From Hydrogenibacillus schlegelii (lineage in GTDB: Bacteria > Bacillota > Bacilli > Thermicanales > DSM-22653): a stretch of DNA of 64,000 nt. Location of the stretch: positions 62,001 to 126,000 of the forward strand of contig NZ_JXBB01000034.1 in assembly GCF_001653195.1 (NCBI RefSeq), written 5' to 3'. The notes under the pieces were generated by a model. That model was not told where the DNA came from, searched no databases, and saw only the letters and a list, made by a program, of their open reading frames with translations. Below, piece after piece: positions 17,241 to 25,388 of this stretch. The position numbers and the translations under genes are program-made. Position 1 is the stretch's first letter; each line of letters starts with the position of its first letter.

Positions 17241-18804
17241 CGTCTCCCTCCTTCGGCCGAAGCGCCCAAACCGCCGCCTTAAACCGCCGGCCCCGCTCCT
17301 CAAACGAGCGAAACTGATCCCACGACGCGCATCCCGGCGAAAGCAGCACCGTCTCCCCCGGCCGGGCCTCCCGCCAGGCGATGGCCACCGCCTCCTCCAG
17401 CGTCCTCGCCGGCGCGACGGCAAAAAACCCCGACTCCGCGGCCTCCGTCCGGAGCCTTCCGGCCGTCTCTCCGAAGACGATCATCCGGCGGATCGTTCCG
17501 TCCTGCCAGAACGGCCGAAGCGGCGCGAACGACTCGCCCCGCTCGAGCCCGCCGGCGAGCAGGATGACCGGCCCGCCCAGCGCCTCGAGCGCCCGGACGA
17601 CCGCCCCCGGGTTCGTCGCCTTCGAATCGTTGTAAAAACGCACCCCGTCGAGCTCCCGGACGAACTCCAGCCGATGCTCCACGCCGGTGAAGGCCTCGAC
17701 CGCCCGGCGGATCGCCGCCGGCGGCACGCCGAGGGCGGAGGCCGCCGCCGCCGCCGCCATTGCGTTTTCCACGTTGTGCCGCCCCGGCACCCGGAGCGCC
17801 GCCACCGGAAAGAGCGCCACCTCCCGTCCGCCGTCCCGCCGGACGACCCAAGCCGTGTTGCCCGACCGCCGGACGGCGACGATGGCGGCCGCCGGGGGCG
17901 GCGCCGCCCCGGGCGGAGGCGTCTTTCCCGCCGCGGCGGCCGCCCCGTCCGCCGTCCCGCCCGAAGCGCCGTGAGCCCCGCCCTTTTCGGCGCCCCCCGC
18001 TGACGCGTCGGCGTCTTTGCCGATGCCGGCGTCCTCCCCCGATCCGCCGCCGAGCCCGAAGGCGATCGACCGCACGCCGGCGTCCCGGAGGCGGGCCCAG
18101 AAGAGGCCTGCGCCGGCGGCCGGAAGCACCGCCGTCCCCGGCGCCCCTTCGGCGAGCGGCCGGAACAGCCGCCACTTTGCCTCGACGTAGTCCGCCATCG
18201 TCTCGTGGTAGTCGAGATGATGCGGCACGAGGTTCGTCAGAACCGCCACCTCCGCCCGGAACCGGTCGACGCCCTTCAGTTGAAAGCTCGAAAGCTCCAG
18301 CACGGCGGTCGTCTCCGGCCCCGCCTCCGGCGCCACCTCGGCAAACGGCCGGCCGATGTTGCCGGCGAGCGCCGCCGGCATTCCCGCCGCCTCCAGCATC
18401 GCGTAAAGGAGCGTCGCCGTCGTCGTCTTGCCGTTCGACCCCGTGATGCCGGCGATCCGGCCGGGAAACACGTGGTAGCCGAGCTCGATCTCCGTCTCCA
18501 CCGGGATCCCCCGCCCGATCGCCGCGACCACGAGAGGATGGCGGTACGGAATCCCCGGACTTTTCACCATCCGGTCGATCCCTCCGGCCAGGACGACCTC
18601 CGGCGCCGGATCGCCGAAGAGGAGCTCGGCCCCTTGCCGGGCGAGCTCTTCCGCCCACCGGTGCGGCCCGGGCGACTGTTCCACCACGACGACCGACGCC
18701 CCGAGCCGGAGGAGAAGCCGCGCCGCCGCCAGGCCGCTTACGCCCGCCCCGAAGACGAGGATCCGCCGCCCGGCATACCGCCCGACCGCTTTGTCCGCCT
18801 GCAT
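17206..18804 (-). CDS. murD: UDP-N-acetylmuramoyl-L-alanine--D-glutamate ligase MurD
   Basis: MurD adds D-Glu to UDP-MurNAc-L-Ala. The N-terminal Rossmann domain has VFGAGVSGLAAARLLL, the P-loop is GITGSNGKTTTATLL, and later motifs are NLVPHHLDYH, GRHNVENAMAA and NDSKATNPG. At 532 aa it is about 80 residues longer than usual. The excess is a Gly/Ala/Pro-rich low-complexity insertion (roughly residues 240-305) within the central ATPase domain, between an AFGLGGGSGEDAG stretch and VVRRDGGREV. The start ATG has GGGAGG upstream. Confidence 0.94.
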   Translation of the reverse strand: MQADKAVGRYAGRRILVFGAGVSGLAAARLLLRLGASVVVVEQSPGPHRWAEELARQGAELLFGDPAPEVVLAGGIDRMVKSPGIPYRHPLVVAAIGRGIPVETEIELGYHVFPGRIAGITGSNGKTTTATLLYAMLEAAGMPAALAGNIGRPFAEVAPEAGPETTAVLELSSFQLKGVDRFRAEVAVLTNLVPHHLDYHETMADYVEAKWRLFRPLAEGAPGTAVLPAAGAGLFWARLRDAGVRSIAFGLGGGSGEDAGIGKDADASAGGAEKGGAHGASGGTADGAAAAAGKTPPPGAAPPPAAAIVAVRRSGNTAWVVRRDGGREVALFPVAALRVPGRHNVENAMAAAAAASALGVPPAAIRRAVEAFTGVEHRLEFVRELDGVRFYNDSKATNPGAVVRALEALGGPVILLAGGLERGESFAPLRPFWQDGTIRRMIVFGETAGRLRTEAAESGFFAVAPARTLEEAVAIAWREARPGETVLLSPGCASWDQFRSFEERGRRFKAAVWALRPKEGDDGTKGVRDAGA

Positions 18805-18915
18805 CGACGCCCTCCCTTCGTGCCCTCCGGTTCGCGCGGCGACCGGAACCGCGGCCGCGGCCCGGCCGACCCGCCGCCGAGAAAAACGCCCCGCCCCCCG
18901 AGCCCTCCGCCGGCC

Positions 18916-19875
18916 TCAGCGGCCGATCGCCCAGGCGACGGCGGAAAACGCCAGCACCGCCTCCGCCGCCCAGAAGGCCAGGACGACCTGCCACTCGCTC
19001 CAGCCGACAAGCTCGAAGTGGTGGTGCAGCGGGCTCATGCGAAAAATCCGCCGACCCCGGAGCTTAAACGACGCCACCTGCAAGATGACCGACAACGCTT
19101 CGATGACGAAAAGCCCTCCGAGCCAGACGAGGAGAAGCTCCGTCTTCGTCAGAAGCGCCGAAGCCGCCAGCGCTCCGCCGAGCGCCAGCGAGCCGGTGTC
19201 GCCCATGAACACCCGCGCCGGATGCGCATTATACAGCAAAAATCCGCCGAGGGCCCCCGCCAGCGCGGCGTTGAAAATCGCCAGATCGAAGCGGGACCCG
19301 TACCACGCCAGGACGGCGTACGCCGCCGACGCCAAGAGCATCGCTCCCGCCGCGAGCCCGTCCAGACCGTCCGTCAGGTTCACCGCGTTCGTCGCCGAGA
19401 GAAAAAGAAGAAGAACGACGAAGAAATAGGCAGCGCCGAGCTCCACCCGGCCGAAGGCGTACGTCTCGAGCGCCGTCGAAAAGCCGGTCGCCACGTACTG
19501 CCGGAAAAACACCGCCGCCAAAAGCCCCTGTGCCGCGAGCTTCTGTAGCGGCGTAAGCCCGAGGTTCCGCCGGAGTGCGATCTTGATCCCGTCGTCCAGG
19601 CCGCCGATCACGCCGGAGCCGAGAAAGGCAAAGGCGACGAGATAAAGCTCCGCCGACGGCATCGCCAGCAAAAAGGCCCCGAAAAGCGCCGCGACGATGA
19701 AAATCACGCCGCCCATCGTCGGCGTTCCGGCCTTGCCGGCGTGCCACGCCGGTCCCTCGTCCCGGATCGCCTGGCCGAACTTCAACCGGCGGAGGAGCGG
19801 GATGGCGGCCGGACCCACCGCCGCCGCCGCCAAAAAACCGGTGACAAAGGCGATCCCAAGAAGGCGCACCGCCAT
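18916..19875 (-). CDS. mraY: Phospho-N-acetylmuramoyl-pentapeptide transferase MraY
   Basis: MraY transfers phospho-MurNAc-pentapeptide to undecaprenyl phosphate, making lipid I. The 319-aa polytopic protein has KAGTPTMGGVIF, the Asp-rich GGLDDGIKIALRRNLGL, NAVNLTDGLDGLA and MGDTGSLALGG. The C-terminal RMSPLHHHFE motif is also present. The ATG overlaps the murF stop (TGATG), so it is translationally coupled; a GTG lies one codon upstream. It lies 111 nt before murD. Confidence 0.96.
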   Translation of the reverse strand: MAVRLLGIAFVTGFLAAAAVGPAAIPLLRRLKFGQAIRDEGPAWHAGKAGTPTMGGVIFIVAALFGAFLLAMPSAELYLVAFAFLGSGVIGGLDDGIKIALRRNLGLTPLQKLAAQGLLAAVFFRQYVATGFSTALETYAFGRVELGAAYFFVVLLLFLSATNAVNLTDGLDGLAAGAMLLASAAYAVLAWYGSRFDLAIFNAALAGALGGFLLYNAHPARVFMGDTGSLALGGALAASALLTKTELLLVWLGGLFVIEALSVILQVASFKLRGRRIFRMSPLHHHFELVGWSEWQVVLAFWAAEAVLAFSAVAWAIGR

Positions 19876-21374
19876 CACCGACCCACCCCGTCCGGCGCCG
19901 AGAGGGCCGCGACGATCCGCTCGAGCCCCGCCGCCCGGGAACCCTTCACGAGGACGATCGCCTCCGGACGGGCGTAGGCCGATAGGGCCGCAAGGAGCGC
20001 TTCCTCGGCTTCAAAATGCCGCGCCGCCCGTCCCCGCGCCCGAAGCGCCTCCGCCAGAAGAGCGATCTCCCGACCCACCGTCAGCACTTCGACCGCCTGA
20101 AAGGCCGGCTCTTCGGCGAGCGCCTGAAGAAGCGCCGGACCGTGCGGGCCGAGCTCATACATCTCCCCGAGGACCGCGACCCGGTGGCGGTAGCCGGGGA
20201 CCTTCGCCAGCGTCCGGACCGCCGCCCGGACCGACGTCGGCGCGGCGTTGTACGCATCGTCGATGAGCGTCATCCCGCCCCGACCGCGAAGCCGGCGCAT
20301 GCGCCCGGGAAGGGGCGGAAGGTTCCGCCAGGCGGCGGACGCCGCCTCCGGCCCGACGCCGAAAAGCCGTGCCACGGCGAAAGCAAAGACCCCGACCGTC
20401 CCCAGCGCTTCGCCGGGAAGCGGCACCCGGAGCTCGACCTCGGCCCCCCCGTCGACCCGGACCGCCCACACCGTCCCGTCCCATCCGAGATCGTCGACGA
20501 GGCGCGCCGCCACCCGCCCCTCATCGCCCACCGGCCACCGCCGGCCGGGATAGGCGCGGACGGCCGGATGATCCGTCACGAGGGGCTCCGCCGCCGGATA
20601 AAAAAGATCGCCGGCCGGGGAGAGGCCGAACAAAAGCTCCAGCTTCGCCTCGGCGATCGCCGCCCGGGAGCCGAGGAGGCCGATGTGCGCTTCGCCGATG
20701 TTGAGCACGACCCCGACGTCCGGCTCCGCCGCCTCCGAAAGCCGGCGGATCTCCCCGGCGCGGTTCATCCCCATCTCCAGGACCGCCAGATCATGAAGCG
20801 ACGAAAGCCGGAGCAGCATGAGCGGCAGCCCGATCTCGTTGTTCTGATTCCCTTCCGTCGCAAGCACCCGGTACCGGGTCGAGAGCGCCGCGGCGAGGAG
20901 CGTCTTCGCCGTCGTCTTGCCGTTCGAACCGGTCACGGCGACGACCGGCCCGCCGAACCGGCGCCGGTTTTCCCGCCCGAGGCAAAGGAGCGCCTGCCGG
21001 GTGTCGGAGACGATGAAATAGAGCCCCCCTTCCGGCGGCGGCCCGTGATCCTTCTGCCAAAGGGACGCCCTCGCCCCCCGGGCGAAGGCCTCCCGGACGA
21101 AATCGTGTCCGTCAAACCGCTCGCCGCGGATCGGAATGAAGAGCTCCCCCGGCCCGACCGTCCGGGAGTCGATCGACGCGCCGGCAAACGGGGCCCGCCA
21201 GAACCCGGGCCCCTCTGTCGGCCGCCCGGCCCCATCTCCTGCGCGATCGGCACCGCCGCCCGATCGCCCGTCCACCGCCGGACGCCCGCCGCCGACCGCC
21301 TTCCCGCCGGCGCCGTCCGGCCGCCCGACGACCGCTTCCGCCAGCCGCGCCACATCCGCCGGCGTCAGGAGCAC
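19875..21374 (-). CDS. murF: UDP-MurNAc-tripeptide--D-alanyl-D-alanine ligase MurF
   Basis: MurF adds D-Ala-D-Ala to the tripeptide precursor. The 499-aa product has SIDSRTVGPGELFIPIRGER, the P-loop AVTGSNGKTTAKTLLA, EMGMNRAGEI, and IDDAYNAAPTSVRAA. Residues about 18-58 are a Gly/Arg/Ala-rich insertion within the N-terminal domain, not usual in the family. The GTG start has AAGGAGG 9 nt upstream and overlaps murE by 10 nt. Confidence 0.95.
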   Translation of the reverse strand: MLLTPADVARLAEAVVGRPDGAGGKAVGGGRPAVDGRSGGGADRAGDGAGRPTEGPGFWRAPFAGASIDSRTVGPGELFIPIRGERFDGHDFVREAFARGARASLWQKDHGPPPEGGLYFIVSDTRQALLCLGRENRRRFGGPVVAVTGSNGKTTAKTLLAAALSTRYRVLATEGNQNNEIGLPLMLLRLSSLHDLAVLEMGMNRAGEIRRLSEAAEPDVGVVLNIGEAHIGLLGSRAAIAEAKLELLFGLSPAGDLFYPAAEPLVTDHPAVRAYPGRRWPVGDEGRVAARLVDDLGWDGTVWAVRVDGGAEVELRVPLPGEALGTVGVFAFAVARLFGVGPEAASAAWRNLPPLPGRMRRLRGRGGMTLIDDAYNAAPTSVRAAVRTLAKVPGYRHRVAVLGEMYELGPHGPALLQALAEEPAFQAVEVLTVGREIALLAEALRARGRAARHFEAEEALLAALSAYARPEAIVLVKGSRAAGLERIVAALSAPDGVGR

Positions 21375-22882
21375 CGGAAGCCCCCTCCTTCGAGCGCCCG
21401 CCGCGCCTCCACCCGATCGTCAAACGGATGCACCATCCCCCGGACGATCTGTCCCGTCTCATGGCCCTTCCCGGCGATGACGACGACGTCGCCCGCCTTC
21501 GCCAGCGCCACCGCCCGCTCGATCGCCCGCCGCCGGTCGACCTCGACGATCGTCCGTTCCCGGGCCTCGGCCGGGAGGCCGGCGAGAATGTCCCGGATGA
21601 TCGCCTCCGGATCCTCGTCCCGGGGGTTGTCGGACGTGACGACGAGGGCGTCTGCCCCCTCCGCCGCGGCGCGGCCCATGAGCGGCCGCTTGGCCGCGTC
21701 CCGGTTTCCGCCGGCGCCGAAGACGACGATGAGCCGCCGGGCAAACGGCCGGACGGCGGCGAGCACCTGCCGGATGCCGTCCGGCGTGTGGGCGTAATCG
21801 ACGAAAACCGAAAACGGCTGGCCGCAGTCGATCCGCTCCAGCCGGCCCGCCACCGGCCCCGCCGTCCGGAGCCCCTCGGCGATCGTCCCGACGTCGAGGC
21901 CGTACGCGAGGGCGCTGGCCGCCGCCGCCAAGGCGTTTTCCACGTTGTGGCGGCCGATGAGCCGCATTTCGACCGGCGCCGACCGGCCGTCCGCCGTAAG
22001 AAGCGTCCAGGACGAGCCGGTGCGGTCGAGCCGCACCCCGGCGGCCAGCACATCCACCCCGCCCCGAAAGCGCTCCTCCGGCCGCTCCCCGTCCCGGAGG
22101 AGGCCGTAACGGACGACCGGCCGCACCGTCTCCCCGGCGAAAAACGAAGCGGCCGGGTCGTCGGCGTTCAGGACCGCCACGCCGCCGGCAAAGCCGAGGC
22201 CCTGGAAGAGCCGCGCCTTGGCTGCCCGGTACGCCTCCATCGTCCCGTGATAGTCCAGGTGATCCTGCGTCAGATTGGTGAAGACCGCCTGGTCAAAGCG
22301 GAGGCCGGCCACCCGTCCTTGGTCGAGGGCGTGAGAAGACACTTCCATCGCCACCGCCCGGACGCCGGTCGCCCGCATCGTCCGAAGCGTCTCAAAGAGC
22401 GCCACCGGATCGGGGGTCGTCGCCTGCGCCGGCTCCCGCCGGTCGCCGTAGGCGACCTCTACCGTGCCGATGAGCCCCGTCGGCACCCCCGCCGCCTCGA
22501 GCACGTGCCGGATGAGGGCGGTGGTCGTCGTCTTCCCGTTCGTTCCCGTCACGCCGATCAGGTGAAGCCCGTCGGCCGGCTGCCCGTAAAAGGCGGCGAG
22601 GATGAGCGGAAGCGCCCGCTTCGGCTCCGCCACCTCCACCGCCGCCAAAAACGTTCCCGCCGCCGTCTCCCCGTAACCCCGGGCGACGACCGCCGCCCGG
22701 GCGCCGGCGGCGGCCGCCTCCGCCAGAAAGGCGTGACCGTCCGTCCTCGTCCCCGGAAGCGCCACGAAGAGATCCCCCGGCCGGACGCGGCGGGAGTCGA
22801 TCGCCACCCCGTCGACCGCCGTCTCGCCGGCGCCGAAAAGCCGGGCCAAGGGAAGGGTTCGCACCAGTTCGACCAGCCGCAT
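21365..22882 (-). CDS. murE: UDP-MurNAc-L-Ala-D-Glu--meso-diaminopimelate ligase MurE
   Basis: MurE adds the third stem-peptide residue. The 505-aa product has IDSRRVRPGDLFVALPG, P-loop VTGTNGKTTTTALI, carbamylatable Lys region, and DNPRDEDPEAIIRDI. DNPR marks meso-diaminopimelate specificity rather than lysine. The ATG at 22882 starts MRLVELV with AAAGGA 11 nt upstream; an ATG 10 codons earlier lacks an SD. A 342-nt gap separates it from spoVD, and the gap contains repeated half-sites (22952-23002). Confidence 0.95.
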   Translation of the reverse strand: MRLVELVRTLPLARLFGAGETAVDGVAIDSRRVRPGDLFVALPGTRTDGHAFLAEAAAAGARAAVVARGYGETAAGTFLAAVEVAEPKRALPLILAAFYGQPADGLHLIGVTGTNGKTTTTALIRHVLEAAGVPTGLIGTVEVAYGDRREPAQATTPDPVALFETLRTMRATGVRAVAMEVSSHALDQGRVAGLRFDQAVFTNLTQDHLDYHGTMEAYRAAKARLFQGLGFAGGVAVLNADDPAASFFAGETVRPVVRYGLLRDGERPEERFRGGVDVLAAGVRLDRTGSSWTLLTADGRSAPVEMRLIGRHNVENALAAAASALAYGLDVGTIAEGLRTAGPVAGRLERIDCGQPFSVFVDYAHTPDGIRQVLAAVRPFARRLIVVFGAGGNRDAAKRPLMGRAAAEGADALVVTSDNPRDEDPEAIIRDILAGLPAEARERTIVEVDRRRAIERAVALAKAGDVVVIAGKGHETGQIVRGMVHPFDDRVEARRALEGGGFRCS

Positions 22883-22951
22883 GCCGTGCGCCGTCCTTTC
22901 CCGCCGCCCCATTCAGTCTGTCCGTTTCGGCGGCTTCGTTTCCCTTTTCCA

Positions 22952-23002
22952 CATGAACTTGTTTCATTCGCCAAGTCCATGCCCCAGGTTTCATGGGACT
23001 TG
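22952..23002. repeat. Alternating inverted half-sites upstream of murE
   Basis: Three related 10-11 bp half-sites alternate in orientation: CATGAACTTG (22952-22961), CAAGTCCATG (22972-22981) and CATGGGACTTG (22992-23002). Each begins 20 bp after the last, two helical turns. Related pieces (AGGTTCCGAATTCATG, TCAAGTTCCGAA) continue to about 23045. The segment is visibly less G+C-rich than the rest of the murE-spoVD gap (22883-23224), which otherwise holds no gene that I recognise. The layout is operator-like. An alternative is RNA hairpins in a murE leader. Confidence 0.45.
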
Positions 23003-23224
23003 TCAGGTTCCGAATTCATGGGTGTGCCTTTTCAAGTTCCGAAGGGGACGTCCCCGGACGGTCCGGCCTTCGGGCGGCTCGGCTTTCGGGCCAAGGCCGG
23101 ACGGAGACGCCCTTCACCATACTCCTTTTTTACGCCCGACGCAAGAGCCGGCCGCCGCCGACGCGCGGCACGCCGCCGGGGAAGGCGCATTGCCGATTCG
23201 CCGCTCCCCTTCGGATGCGCCGTC

Positions 23225-25162
23225 CTACCGCCGGCCGCCGTCCGGCCGGGGCCCCAGGTACAGGCGCACCTTCCCTCCCGGCGCGAGCTTCGTCCCCGGC
23301 GCCGGCGCCTGATCGATCACCACGTCGCCCGTCCCTTCGATTTCGAGAGAGAACGTATAGAAGCTTCGCCGCAGGGCGTCGACGCTCATGCCGATGAAGT
23401 TCGGCACCTCCACCGGCGGCATCTCCGGATAGACGTATTTCGACTTCTTGAGCCCGCCGGAGCGGGGCGGAATGTCCAGGACGTGGAGCACATCCTCCAG
23501 CACCCGGCCGACGATCGGCGCCGCGACGACGCCGCCGAACTGAATGCCCTCCGGATGGTCGACGGCCACGTAGGCGACGACCGCCGGATCGTCCGCCGGC
23601 GCGAAGCCGATGAACGAGACGATGTACTCGCCGGCGAGATACCGGCCGTCGGGGCCGACCTTCTGCGCCGTCCCGGTTTTCCCGCCGACCCGGTAGCCGT
23701 CGACGTAAGCGCGGCTGCCGGTGCCGTTGGCGACGACCGACTCGAGCGCCCGCCGCACCTCCCGGCTCGTCGCCTCGGAGACGACCGTCCGCTTGGCCTG
23801 CGGCGCAAACGTCCGGACGACCGCGCCGGTCTTCGCATCGACGATCTTCTTGGCGAGATGCGGCGTGTAAAGCGTCCCCCCGTTGATCGCCGCCGAGACG
23901 GCCATCGCCTGCTGGATCGGCGTCACCGACACCCCCTGGCCGAACGCCGTCGTCGCCAGCTCCACCGGACCCATCCGCGCCTCGGAAAAAAGAAGTCCGG
24001 TGGCCTCGCCGGGGAGATCGATCCCCGTCTTGGCGCCGAACCCAAACGCCCGGACGTAACGCATGAGCGTCTCCTTGCCGAGCCGGAGGCCGAGTTCGAC
24101 GAAGCCGGGGTTGCAGGAATTTTCCACCACCTGCAAAAACGTCTGATCGCCGTGGCCGCCGGGCTTCCAGCAGCGGATCCTCGCCCCGGCGACGACGATG
24201 GAACCGGGATCGAAAAAGTGCTCCCGATCGAGGTCGACCTTTTTCTCTTCCAGCGCCGCCGCCAGGGTGATGATCTTAAACGTCGACCCCGGCTCGTACA
24301 TCCGCCAGATCGGCTGGTTGCGGTTGTACACCTCCGGCGGGTAGGCGCGGTAGTCGGCCGGGTCGAACGTCGGGTAAGACGCCATCGCCAGCACGTCGCC
24401 CGTCTTCGGATCGACGACGAGGCCGATGATGCTCTTCGGCCGGTACGTCTGCCAGGCGTCCGCCATCTCCCGCTCGAGAATCTCTTGAATGCGCACGTCG
24501 AGCGTCGTCACGAGGTCGTGGCCGTCTTCCGGCGGCACATATCGCGTCGGCTGCCCCGGCATCCGACGGCCCCGGGCATCGGCGTAAAAGGCGATCGCGC
24601 CCCGCCGGCCGGCGAGGACGGCGTCGTACTCGCGTTCGAGGCCCAAAAGCCCCTGGTTGTCGGCGCCGACGAACCCGAGGACGTGCGCCGCCAGGGTCCC
24701 GTACGGATACACCCGACGGTAGTCTTCGGCGACGTAGATCCCCGGAAGGCCGAGGCGCTCGACTTGCGCGGCCCGGTCGAGGGAAAGCCGCCGTCCTTCC
24801 GGCGCCAGGCGGACGAGAAGCTGCCGGCGGGCAAGAAGCTCCCGAAGGCGGGATTCCGCCATGCCGAGGACCGGCGCCAGCGCCCGGGCCGTCCCCTCCG
24901 GATCGGTGATCTGGGCCGGGACGGCGAGGACGCTCGGAGCGCTTTCGTTGTCCACGAGGACGACGCCGTTTCGGTCCAGGATCCGCCCCCGCTTCGCCTC
25001 AAACGGCACCTCCCGCGTCCAGAGGGCCTCGGCCCGGGCGAGGAGCGCATCGCCCTGGACGAGCATGAGATACGCCAGGCGGACGGCGATGAGAAAGAGC
25101 CCGGCCCCGACAAGGAGGCCGAAGAACGCGATCCGCCTCCGGACGGTCCGGTTCGTCGCCAT
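23225..25162 (-). CDS. spoVD: Sporulation-specific class B penicillin-binding protein SpoVD
   Basis: This transpeptidase is needed for spore cortex synthesis. The 645-aa length equals that of B. subtilis SpoVD. One N-terminal membrane helix is followed by the dimerisation domain (KRGRILDRNGVVLVDN). The transpeptidase has STFK, SCN (NSCNPGFVELG) and KTGTAQK, and a single C-terminal PASTA domain (VEVPNFIGMSVDALRR) closes the protein. ATGs lie at 25177 and 25162; neither has ideal SD spacing, and 25162 is chosen. A CATACGGT sequence at 25186-25193 could be a sigma-E -10, but no convincing -35 accompanies it. Pairing with spoVE is expected. Confidence 0.9.
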   Translation of the reverse strand: MATNRTVRRRIAFFGLLVGAGLFLIAVRLAYLMLVQGDALLARAEALWTREVPFEAKRGRILDRNGVVLVDNESAPSVLAVPAQITDPEGTARALAPVLGMAESRLRELLARRQLLVRLAPEGRRLSLDRAAQVERLGLPGIYVAEDYRRVYPYGTLAAHVLGFVGADNQGLLGLEREYDAVLAGRRGAIAFYADARGRRMPGQPTRYVPPEDGHDLVTTLDVRIQEILEREMADAWQTYRPKSIIGLVVDPKTGDVLAMASYPTFDPADYRAYPPEVYNRNQPIWRMYEPGSTFKIITLAAALEEKKVDLDREHFFDPGSIVVAGARIRCWKPGGHGDQTFLQVVENSCNPGFVELGLRLGKETLMRYVRAFGFGAKTGIDLPGEATGLLFSEARMGPVELATTAFGQGVSVTPIQQAMAVSAAINGGTLYTPHLAKKIVDAKTGAVVRTFAPQAKRTVVSEATSREVRRALESVVANGTGSRAYVDGYRVGGKTGTAQKVGPDGRYLAGEYIVSFIGFAPADDPAVVAYVAVDHPEGIQFGGVVAAPIVGRVLEDVLHVLDIPPRSGGLKKSKYVYPEMPPVEVPNFIGMSVDALRRSFYTFSLEIEGTGDVVIDQAPAPGTKLAPGGKVRLYLGPRPDGGRR

Positions 25163-25388
25163 CGCCCCCTTTCGCATCCCCTCCCCACCGTATGTCCGGG
25201 GAAAGAGGACTAGAACGGGGGCGTTCCCGCGGACGGGCCCCCTCGAAGCCCCTCGCAAGGTGGCCGCTCTTCGGCCGACCTCCGGAACGGGCTCACCCCT
25301 CCGCCGCGGCGGCGCGCCGCACGACCGACCCGATCGGAACGCCCGGCCGCCCGACGGACGGACCTTGGGCCGCCCGGCGTCCGGACGC

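Noticed and set aside
21428-25213. A roughly 1260-codon plus-strand open frame opposite murE and spoVD
   Set aside because: It runs across two real genes and their intergenic gap, has extreme Arg/Asp/Pro composition and no SD.
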